55,965 bases of DNA from Clostridia bacterium (lineage in GTDB: Bacteria; Bacillota; Clostridia; Lachnospirales; Lachnospiraceae). Under the pieces are notes generated by a model, which was given only the letters and a program-made list of their open reading frames with translations, had not been told where the DNA came from and ran no database searches. The stretch is from assembly GCA_910574255.1 (NCBI GenBank), contig CAJTAK010000020.1, forward strand, positions 27,449 to 83,413, read 5' to 3'. The stretch's first letter is position 1, and each line of letters opens with the position of its first letter. Below are positions 49,501 to 55,965 of the stretch, piece by piece. A program made the translations under genes and the position numbers.

Positions 49501-51949
49501 CAGTACGGGGGAAGCCTACCAGGTTGACGGGGACACAAAGGAAGCGGTCATTACCGTGGTGCAGGAAAATGATCGGCAGGTGGGAGCATTGCGACTCTAC
49601 AAACAGGGAGAAATGCTTAACTCCTATGACGGGGACTTCCAATATGTGCTTGCCGGAATCAAGGGGGCGGAGTTTTCCGTTTATGCAAAGGAAGAGATTC
49701 TATCGCCGGATAATCAGGGCACGGTCCTCTTGGAAAAGGATCAGCTTGCAGGAACCATTACGACGGGAGAGGACGGGAAAGGATATGTGGACAGCCTGCC
49801 CCTTGGCTCCTATTATGTAGTGGAAACAAAGGCAGGGGATGGCTTTGTACTAAATCCGGAGGTGCAGGAGTTCACCATTTCCTATGCAGGGCAGGAGGTT
49901 TGCGTGGTTTATGAGGACATGTCCTTTACCAACGCACGGCAGAGGGTGTCCCTTTCCATTGAGAAGAAAGACGTGGAGACAAAAGAGCCGGTTTCCGGTG
50001 CGGTTTTTGGACTGTATGCCGGGGAACCCATTGAAAACCGTTTGGGGGAAGTCATTGTTGAGACGGATACCTTGTTGGAAACGGTAACCTCGGATGAGAT
50101 GGGATGTGTGGCATTCACAAAGGACTATCCTTTTTTCTCTTATTATGTGAGAGAGCTGGAACCTCCAAAGGGCTATATTACCAATGGGGAAACGGTGGTA
50201 TTTGAGCCGGCTTATCAGGGACAGGAGGTTGAAGCAGCGGAGTATGGCAGGGAATTTTTCAATATGCCCACGATTACGGAAGTAACGAAAGAGGACATTG
50301 CCAGTGGTGCGGAGCTATCCGGAGCCACCTTAAGCGTTCTTGATGAAGAGGGAAACGTGGTTGACACATGGACTTCTCTTGCAGGGGAAAAGCATGTGAT
50401 TAAGAGACTGGAAGCAGGTAAGACCTATATTCTTCGGGAGGAATATGCACCTTATGGCTATCTGAAAGCACAGGACGTGGAATTTACCGGGGAGGATACG
50501 GGGGAGGTCCAAAGTGTGATTATGCAGGATGAAGTCCCAACGGGAACCATCATCGTGAACAAGGACGGGGAGTTTTTGCAGGATGTCAAGGCATTGGAGG
50601 AACATTGGTATGACGTGATTTTCCAGTATTTCAAAAAGTCCCTTGCAGGGGTGACATTCAAGGTTTATGCTGCGGAGGATATCGTAAGTCTGGACGGGCT
50701 TGACACCCTTTACTATGAGAAAGATCAGCTTGTGGGAGAGATTGTCACAAATGACAAGGGGATAGCGAATCTTCAGGAGCTTCCTTTGGGGAAATATTAT
50801 CTTGTGGAGACAAAGACCCTGGAGGGCTTTGTGCTGAATCAGGAGCCGATGGAAGCGGACTTGTCTTATGTGGATCAGGACACGAAGATCGTTTATGCAG
50901 GCATGAATGTCACCAATGAGCGACAAAGAGTGCGGATTACGGTAACAAAGGCGGACGCAGAGACAAAGGAAGCATTGGAGGGTGCGGTTTTTGGCCTTTA
51001 TTCGTCGGAGGACATTGTGAATGGGGACGGCAGGGTTGTAGCCGCAAAGGACAGCCTTGTGGGAAAGGCCGTGACCTGGAAAGACGGAAAATGTGTATTT
51101 TCCAATGATTTGCCCCTTGGACGGTATTATGTGAAAGAGATGGAAGCCCCCAAAGGGTATGTGCGGAGTGATGAGATCTTTACACTGGATGCTTCTTATC
51201 AGGGGGAGTATGTCAAGGTGATTGAGTTTCAGGCGGCATTTGAGAATTATCCTACGAAGCTTGAGATCTCTAAGACGGACATTACCGGAGAGCATGAATT
51301 GGAGGATGCGGTTCTGACCATTCTTGACAAGGATGGGCGTGTGGTGGAAACGTGGAAGTCCAAGGGGACACCCCACTATATCGAGCGTATTCCCACCGGG
51401 GAGTACACGCTGCGAGAAGAGACGGCACCTTATGGATATAAGATCGCTTCGAACGTGAAGTTCAAGGTGGAGGATACAAAGGAAATCCAGAAAGTCTCCA
51501 TGAAAGATGAGGTTGTCCTTGGCAGGATTCTGATTGAAAAAACGGACAAGGATACCGGAGAAAATATCAAGGGTGTTGAGTTTGAGATCCGTGATCAGGA
51601 TGGAAAAGTGATTGAAACGCTTGTGACGGATCGGGATGGTCATGGGGAATCCGGGGAGCTTCCCATTGCGGTGTTTGAGGATGGAACGTATGCGGAGGAT
51701 ATCAAGTACTTTGTCGTGGAGACAAAGGCGGCGGAGGGTTATATTCTTGACAGTACGCCCCATGAAATTGTGCTGAAGTATGAGGGGGACGCACCGGATT
51801 TGGTGAGGTATCACTTGAAGCTGACGAACCAGGCAACGGAGGAGAAACTGCCGCAGACCGGGGATTGGTTGAATCCTTGGGTGCTTGGTGGATTGGGATT
51901 GATTTTGATGGCGATAGGGGGTGTTGTGTTAAGGAAGAAGTGTAGATAA
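46544..51949 (+). CDS. Giant LPXTG surface adhesin with thioester domain and SpaA/Cna-B repeats
   Basis: An 1801-residue cell-wall protein. Signal peptide 1-29 (MIAVILAAVTCIMNCGLSAAA), a Glu/Thr-rich low-complexity stretch 30-140, then a thioester domain near 225-370 with Cys259 in AFCILYG and Gln314 in AITQAAMWL, the pair that can form an internal thioester for covalent binding to host surfaces. From about 400 to 1750 run around a dozen SpaA/Cna-B-type repeats, many with the start VxKxDxxT and the end YYVxExxAPxGY; the expected isopeptide Lys, Glu and Asn residues recur. The sortase site LPQTG is at 1769-1773, followed by a membrane helix and KKCR. It belongs to the TQXA/SpaA pilin-related adhesins. 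No sortase gene is in the window. Confidence 0.93.
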   Translation: MRNIKCKRMIAVILAAVTCIMNCGLSAAASEPGATGETVVEIVEETVEETVEETAGGTVKDTIKDIIEDTETNTDKAGNGTDTKDIASGGVASDLTADLPDGATGEEKSEKAVEEETVKDPEPETSGGRTDIFYGEQSMEEMIHLLSTDVDKDSFFQYSIWDFLDVEDLEYLNENGLTLDDLYAVMTGADGYDAYADGLSKILMKMNETGIAVASVGDTATVSFSSNVSSGRLGAIGAFGSGDHGPMKQIRLNGEEAFCILYGGACSTGMTYTAVSPEELGISDEQADLLVKIYGWYLEAQAIHNNTGNYAITQAAMWLVRNNRWGSAESMAAAISPMLAQVSVLNTQLATDLFKSMAEWVKDADDGRVTSGVEFWSYGPNQYLLTGGSWMSKPKEYSAYVVLNKKDAITGAGISQNVQFKIYEDSGTDTGAVFHRSGDTYTSSVITTTTPGKGYYVKETSTPNGYLADNNHYHFSISEGDSNAEKVISNAGGVFANQPYWVRIRIPKIDAETGKQIVNQAVFTVTAENGSLSEQVTFQKQADGSYLSSRVYFNESNEGRFYVQETKAPSGYYGDWANEGAGKTAGSNTNKVKYSFQVNQGLHGQTVTIANAGGKFANEHVTGRISVIKKDTERKTNKSQGDATLEHAVYGLYAKENILHPDGVTGVLYKKDELVTRLETDASGMASAEGLYLGRYYLQEITPSEGYLLDTTKYDVVLAYGDETKQVVVQNKDVFEQVKKQAFEMIKVGDDGEHSEAEFLQAGFTIYLIRDLSRVKDGTILPDENGNYRGEDFADYDFSGETAAVDYAHNSEGEVIPELFTDGKGFLHSPELAYGSYVVVETTVPDEYVRIEPFIVRVTEDSRTAQTWRVFMDDAFRAKIKIVKGDSISSETILKEGTKYRIYDMQEEKYVEQWITYPNKVCYGTEERPYAVSGDGYLLTPDTLPVGTYRLEEVEAPDGYVLNGHEGYSENGVLVEAPRDAMIFRISTGEAYQVDGDTKEAVITVVQENDRQVGALRLYKQGEMLNSYDGDFQYVLAGIKGAEFSVYAKEEILSPDNQGTVLLEKDQLAGTITTGEDGKGYVDSLPLGSYYVVETKAGDGFVLNPEVQEFTISYAGQEVCVVYEDMSFTNARQRVSLSIEKKDVETKEPVSGAVFGLYAGEPIENRLGEVIVETDTLLETVTSDEMGCVAFTKDYPFFSYYVRELEPPKGYITNGETVVFEPAYQGQEVEAAEYGREFFNMPTITEVTKEDIASGAELSGATLSVLDEEGNVVDTWTSLAGEKHVIKRLEAGKTYILREEYAPYGYLKAQDVEFTGEDTGEVQSVIMQDEVPTGTIIVNKDGEFLQDVKALEEHWYDVIFQYFKKSLAGVTFKVYAAEDIVSLDGLDTLYYEKDQLVGEIVTNDKGIANLQELPLGKYYLVETKTLEGFVLNQEPMEADLSYVDQDTKIVYAGMNVTNERQRVRITVTKADAETKEALEGAVFGLYSSEDIVNGDGRVVAAKDSLVGKAVTWKDGKCVFSNDLPLGRYYVKEMEAPKGYVRSDEIFTLDASYQGEYVKVIEFQAAFENYPTKLEISKTDITGEHELEDAVLTILDKDGRVVETWKSKGTPHYIERIPTGEYTLREETAPYGYKIASNVKFKVEDTKEIQKVSMKDEVVLGRILIEKTDKDTGENIKGVEFEIRDQDGKVIETLVTDRDGHGESGELPIAVFEDGTYAEDIKYFVVETKAAEGYILDSTPHEIVLKYEGDAPDLVRYHLKLTNQATEEKLPQTGDWLNPWVLGGLGLILMAIGGVVLRKKCR

Positions 51950-51960
51950 AATTTAAGTGG

Positions 51961-51994
51961 GATTTTCTGCTCGATTTATTTCGGGCAGAAAATC
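51961..51994 (+). terminator. Terminator of the adhesin gene
   Basis: GATTTTCTGC pairs with GCAGAAAATC, with a CG/CG pair inside, 11 nt after the stop codon; followed by TT. Confidence 0.8.
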
Positions 51995-52017
51995 TTGGTG
52001 AAAATTGGTATGGGAGA

Positions 52018-52026
52018 TGGTATAAT
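52018..52026 (+). promoter_or_regulatory. Extended -10 promoter of the YobI-like gene
   Basis: TGGTATAAT, a TGN-TATAAT element 73 nt before the ATG; the -35 is weak. Confidence 0.5.
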
Positions 52027-52099
52027 AAGATAAATCCAGGTGGTAAAAAACGGAAAAAATTTGCTATAAATACATTAGAATTAAAAAGTGGGGGAACTA

Positions 52100-55000
52100 A
52101 TGAAAACGGTAAAAATTATAGTAAAGAGGATTTGTAATTTCGTTCGTCTAAAGCTTGAGAATTTAATACAGAAAATAGATAAATATCAAAATGAAAGATT
52201 CCATGATTTGGCCCCAGCAGATGAATTAGATGCTAGCAGAGAGTATTTTAAAGCACTTGATTGGGCATTAAGAAATGACAAGATAACGAATATTGCTTTG
52301 TCAGGACCATATGGTTCCGGTAAAAGTAGTATTATTCAGTCCTATATGAAAAAGCATCGCTGGCTAAAGGCTATCAATATATCGCTGGCTACTTTTGTGG
52401 AACTGGAAGAGTTTGATGGGGAACAAAACCAAGCCAAGAAGCCGTATGTGCAAGAGAAGTTAATAGATGTAGGGGAGAAAAGGATAGAAGAGGGTGTTTT
52501 AAAACAGCTTTTTTATAAAGTAGATCATAAAAGGATACCAAGAAGCAGATATAGAAAATTATATAGAGTTAGTAAGTTGAAAATTTTTTTAATTACTATT
52601 TTAGCTTTGGCTTTTATTGCTTTAGGCATTTTTTATTTTATGCCTGAAATTTGGGACAAAGGAATTGAGCATATTTATTTGTTTGGGGCCTATCACGGTT
52701 TAAGTAAAATAAAATCTTGGCTTGTTGTTTTGTTCTTTGGTTTAATAGTGATATGGGTTATTTCCCTCTTATTATGGATATTATTGACCAGTTATAAGGT
52801 AAAAGAGGTCAATCTGGCTGACAAAGCGGCAATTACGAAGCAGGATGAGAACAATGAATCTATATTTGATAAAAATATGGATGAAATCATATATTTCTTT
52901 GAAGAAACACGCTATAAAGTAGTTTTTATTGAAGATTTAGATCGGTTCAAAAGTCCTGAAATATTTGTGAGATTGAGGGAACTAAATACGATTTTAAATA
53001 ACTATGAAAAAATACGTCGGAAAATAGTCTTTGTTTATGCAATTCGTGATGATATGTTCATGGATAAAGACAGGACAAAGTTTTTTGATTTTATTATACC
53101 AATAGTTCCGATAATCAATTCTACAAATTCGAACGAAAAATTATTGGAACTTTTGGGAGAGAATTTAAGTAAAGATGATACTGTAGATAATAAACGTGGT
53201 ATTACGCAGGAATACGTCATGTCGGTATCTCCTTATATTGATGACATGCGTGTTTTGATTAATATTTATAATGAATTTCTTATTTACAAAAACACATTGC
53301 GTGAAGAGCAGCAGTTAGATCTCGAAGACATTCAAATGATGTCATTGATGATCTTTAAAAATCTGCGTCCAAATGATTTTGCAAAGTTACAGATGGAGAA
53401 AGGTGTTGTAAAAGATGCCTTTAGATGTAAAGAAAGATTTTTGAAAAGTCAAATAGAAAAATTGGAGGAAGAGAAAAGAGATTTAACTGAAAAACTGAGA
53501 ATAATAGATGAAGATATATTATCAGATATAGATGAACTTAGGTTGGCCGTTTTGTATAAATTGAGAAATGGTTTAGAACTTCCTAGTGGTATTATGGTAG
53601 GAGGTAGTTGGTATACGTTCGCTACAATTATGAGTAAGGATTTTAATCTCAAAAATATATACAATAGTAAAATTACTATTCATTATAATTCGGGTACAAG
53701 AACGATTAAGAATGGTATTGAACTTTTAGATGATAAGGCAGGCAAACAATATAGTTATATAGAACGATATAGGGCTTTGCTCAATAGTGCACCAGAAAGA
53801 ATCGAAGCTTTGCACAATAGAATTGCATCTATAACAGAAAGAGTTTCAAGATTGAGGAATTTAACATTCTGTGGGTTGTGTGAAATCTATGCTCTGGAAG
53901 ACATTTTAGATTTTAATTATGATGATAATTTGTTTTTAATATTTGCTCTTAGAAATGGCTATATAGATGAAAAATATGCTGATTATATAAATTATTTTCA
54001 TGCCAACAGTATTACAAATAGAGACATGAATTTTATATTAAATGTAAGAAATCATGGAGGAATAAATTCTTGGGGGAGCTTAAGCAAAATTGATCAAGTA
54101 ATAAAGCGATTGAGTGTTTATGAATTTGAACAGAAAGAAATTTATAATTTTGATTTGTTGGAATATATGTTGAAGTATGATAGCGATAGTGAAAAATGCC
54201 AAAGATTTATAAAGCAGTTATCGGACGAAGATGAACGTAGTTGGTATTTTATTAATACTTTTATGGATCTGACGATGTATACGAATAAAGGTTTGTTTAT
54301 TCAATTGCTGGGAGGGGCTTGGAAAGGTATATGGGATTATATTTATAATGAACCATTGCTCGCAGATACAAGAAAATTGTTTTATTTGGAATTACTGCTT
54401 AAGAATTGCACTATAGAACAGATAAAGGGGTTTGATTCCAATAAAAAAATCACGGATTATTTCATTGGCAAGCCGGATATTTTGCAGGCATTGGCAGGCG
54501 TGGAAATAAACCGGATGAAAGATATTATTGGGAGGTTGGAGATTAAGTTTACAGAATTAAAAACAGAGGGAGTTTCCCAACAGCTTTTAGAATGGATTTT
54601 TGATAATTGTTATTATGTGATTAATCTTCCAATGCTTCAAAATATTGTAAAACAAAAAAAGGAAGATGTTTTAAATGGTTTAGAAACTGCAAATTATACG
54701 ATACTCAGGTCTTTGGAATATCCGCCGGTCTGCGAATATATTGATGAGAATTTTGAAGATTATATTAATGATGTGGTATTACAAATTCCGACAAATATAT
54801 ATGAGTCAGAAGAATCCATAAATATTATGATTCAAAAAATGCAGGCGGATCCAGATTTGTGTAAAGAGATTATAAAAAAAGAAGATGTTTCTATAAAAGA
54901 TCTTTCACAATGCTGCCTGGAAATAGTTGAAGAGAAAGGGGGAGAAGCAAAATGGATCTGGGATACTTACTTGGATACAGGAAAAGTAATTCCCTCTTGG

Positions 55001-55837
55001 AGAAATGTATTATTTTATTTTCAGTATTTCGGATTAACAGTATCACTTCAAGACTTTATATCTGCCAAAATTGATGAGCTAATTTTGGATTCTGTTAAAG
55101 AAACCAATACTGTTTTTACAGAAGCCATTCTGCTACAAGATTTTGATATATCCGTTTATCGAAAATTAATAAAAATCTTTAGACTGGAAAACTTTGACCA
55201 TTCTTTGAGTAATTTTACGAGGGAGCAGGTAGAAGCCTTAATAGAATCAAAATATTTTAAAATTAGTCCAGAGCAGTATTTAGACTTAAAGCAATATTAT
55301 CCGGAACAATGTCTCCAATTCATTATATTGAATAAGGATGATTTTATCAGGCAGATTGAAAGTTATGAATTGGATGAAACACACGTAGAAGAGTTACTGG
55401 ATTCAAATAAATTAACAGAAAATGAGAAAAAGGTAATCATCGAAGCTATAGGGAAAAATCACATTACTGAGAAAATGGCATTTGTAATCCGTGAAATGAC
55501 AATTCCATTGGAAAAAGAGATTGTGAATACTGCATGGGAGTTACTGCCAAACGAGAAATGCCATCAGTTATTATTAAACCAAATACAAATATTTAGCAGG
55601 GCCGAATTAAGTGAAAAGTTTAATTCTTTAGGGGGTGTTTATAAGCCTTTAGCAGATAGATCACGGCGTCATACAGTAAAATTGTTTCATAATGAATACA
55701 ACCGGAAATTAGCAGAATATTTGTATCAGAAAGATTATCTAACAAGTAAAGAGAATGTTATGATTAAAGTAAATGGAAAAGAAGAGCCCTATATTCATTG
55801 CAGGGTGAAACAGATAAAAAGTAACGCTAAAGCATAA
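52100..55837 (+). CDS. YobI-like P-loop NTPase with membrane insert
   Basis: About 1245 residues, much A/T-richer than its neighbours. An N-terminal helix region is followed by Walker A GPYGSGKSS near residue 72, then two membrane helices (FLITILALAFIALGIFYFM near 158; WLVVLFFGLIVIWVISLLLW near 212) inserted in the NTPase as in KAP-like P-loop proteins, then Walker B VVFIEDLDRF near 275 and an arginine-rich sensor part (VYAIRDDMFMD). The rest is a long helical array without recognised motifs. Matches the YobI-type P-loop NTPases, some of which sit in defence or toxin-rich loci. The start at 52100 is preferred because GGGGG lies 5 nt upstream; GTG at 52088 has no ribosome site. Role unknown, possibly anti-phage. 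Confidence 0.8.
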   Translation: MKTVKIIVKRICNFVRLKLENLIQKIDKYQNERFHDLAPADELDASREYFKALDWALRNDKITNIALSGPYGSGKSSIIQSYMKKHRWLKAINISLATFVELEEFDGEQNQAKKPYVQEKLIDVGEKRIEEGVLKQLFYKVDHKRIPRSRYRKLYRVSKLKIFLITILALAFIALGIFYFMPEIWDKGIEHIYLFGAYHGLSKIKSWLVVLFFGLIVIWVISLLLWILLTSYKVKEVNLADKAAITKQDENNESIFDKNMDEIIYFFEETRYKVVFIEDLDRFKSPEIFVRLRELNTILNNYEKIRRKIVFVYAIRDDMFMDKDRTKFFDFIIPIVPIINSTNSNEKLLELLGENLSKDDTVDNKRGITQEYVMSVSPYIDDMRVLINIYNEFLIYKNTLREEQQLDLEDIQMMSLMIFKNLRPNDFAKLQMEKGVVKDAFRCKERFLKSQIEKLEEEKRDLTEKLRIIDEDILSDIDELRLAVLYKLRNGLELPSGIMVGGSWYTFATIMSKDFNLKNIYNSKITIHYNSGTRTIKNGIELLDDKAGKQYSYIERYRALLNSAPERIEALHNRIASITERVSRLRNLTFCGLCEIYALEDILDFNYDDNLFLIFALRNGYIDEKYADYINYFHANSITNRDMNFILNVRNHGGINSWGSLSKIDQVIKRLSVYEFEQKEIYNFDLLEYMLKYDSDSEKCQRFIKQLSDEDERSWYFINTFMDLTMYTNKGLFIQLLGGAWKGIWDYIYNEPLLADTRKLFYLELLLKNCTIEQIKGFDSNKKITDYFIGKPDILQALAGVEINRMKDIIGRLEIKFTELKTEGVSQQLLEWIFDNCYYVINLPMLQNIVKQKKEDVLNGLETANYTILRSLEYPPVCEYIDENFEDYINDVVLQIPTNIYESEESINIMIQKMQADPDLCKEIIKKEDVSIKDLSQCCLEIVEEKGGEAKWIWDTYLDTGKVIPSWRNVLFYFQYFGLTVSLQDFISAKIDELILDSVKETNTVFTEAILLQDFDISVYRKLIKIFRLENFDHSLSNFTREQVEALIESKYFKISPEQYLDLKQYYPEQCLQFIILNKDDFIRQIESYELDETHVEELLDSNKLTENEKKVIIEAIGKNHITEKMAFVIREMTIPLEKEIVNTAWELLPNEKCHQLLLNQIQIFSRAELSEKFNSLGGVYKPLADRSRRHTVKLFHNEYNRKLAEYLYQKDYLTSKENVMIKVNGKEEPYIHCRVKQIKSNAKA

Positions 55838-55846
55838 TATAGATTT

Positions 55847-55880
55847 GTATACAATATTGGAAGGAGCTTCCTGTATACTT
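55847..55880 (+). terminator. Terminator after the YobI-like gene
   Basis: GTATACA...TGTATAC encloses GGAAG-GAG-CTTCC, followed by TTTAAAG. The remaining 85 bases to the window end show no gene. Confidence 0.6.
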
Positions 55881-55965
55881 TAAAGAGTAAAGGGAATTGA
55901 CTCAAAAGAATACCTCAAGTAAATTTAGATTATTACTGACCCGACAGTTGGTAAAATCAAAAAAC

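Noticed and set aside
50330..51814. 494-codon minus-strand ORF opposite the adhesin
   Set aside because: Shadow of the repetitive adhesin gene; composition has no family resemblance and lacks a ribosome site.
36951..55965. A full conjugative (type IV secretion) element
   Set aside because: No VirB4, VirD4 or other transfer-pore genes are visible; only mobilisation and partition genes are supported.

Overview
The window looks like chromosome from a Gram-positive gut anaerobe of the Clostridia, most likely Lachnospiraceae. The evidence is a clostridial-order rnfCDGEAB operon, a Na+-pump decarboxylase, a Csp-type germination-protease relative, a high-cysteine 'HCB 13'-type protein, AGGAGG ribosome sites and family-level resemblance of the proteins. 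No rRNA, tRNA or CRISPR array was seen, so the species is not fixed.

Layout: (1) 1-3023: the end of an IS1380-type transposase, then a two-gene ATPase/HNH cassette resembling Septu (PtuAB) phage defence. (2) 3105-6974: a Mn2+-riboswitch (yybP-ykoY) leader with a terminator, then mntP and a P2-type cation ATPase, a likely manganese-efflux unit. (3) 7214-22531: a sodium-bioenergetics block. It holds acyl-CoA carboxyltransferase, gamma subunit, biotin carrier, membrane beta subunit and oxaloacetate/pyruvate-type carboxyltransferase genes, then leuS, then rnfCDGEAB and a Gx transporter; a NusG-II-domain gene and a ClC channel follow. (4) 24505-31920: housekeeping and fermentation genes, including an HPr domain fused to an LdhA-type D-lactate dehydrogenase, a UMF1-type MFS transporter, a subtilisin and a D-psicose 3-epimerase-type enzyme. 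(5) 32039-35199: a decaying strip with LysR, MATE and corrinoid-activator (RACE) pseudogenes and an SOS-like box before a broken small ORF. (6) 35280-55965: a Csp-like subtilisin whose 3' end is replaced by mobile DNA. The mobile DNA carries a large serine recombinase, MobV relaxase, RepA-N protein, Cys-rich VLP protein, MBL hydrolase, XRE regulator and SUKH immunity gene, then a ParM/ParR-like pair, a 1,801-residue thioester/SpaA LPXTG adhesin and a YobI-like P-loop NTPase. The right end of the mobile DNA is not reached.

The most striking undescribed-looking signal is a family of roughly 90-nt imperfect hairpins (at least eight good copies plus remnants, about 3.5-28.6 kb). They sit just upstream of ribosome-binding sites, all in the orientation of the downstream gene, singly or in tandem (three before the oadA-like gene, two before rnfC and rnfB). 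They share a TGCTTT-like apical loop, a GGAAAT strand and a trailing GGAAC. The outer arms differ between copies but compensate to keep pairing, as expected for a selected RNA structure. They even occupy the gaps inside the rnf operon and are absent from the mobile region. A second possible leader motif is shared by the HPr-LdhA gene and the psicose-epimerase gene.

All calls are from reading the sequence. No database search or folding program was run, so family names rest on recognised motifs.
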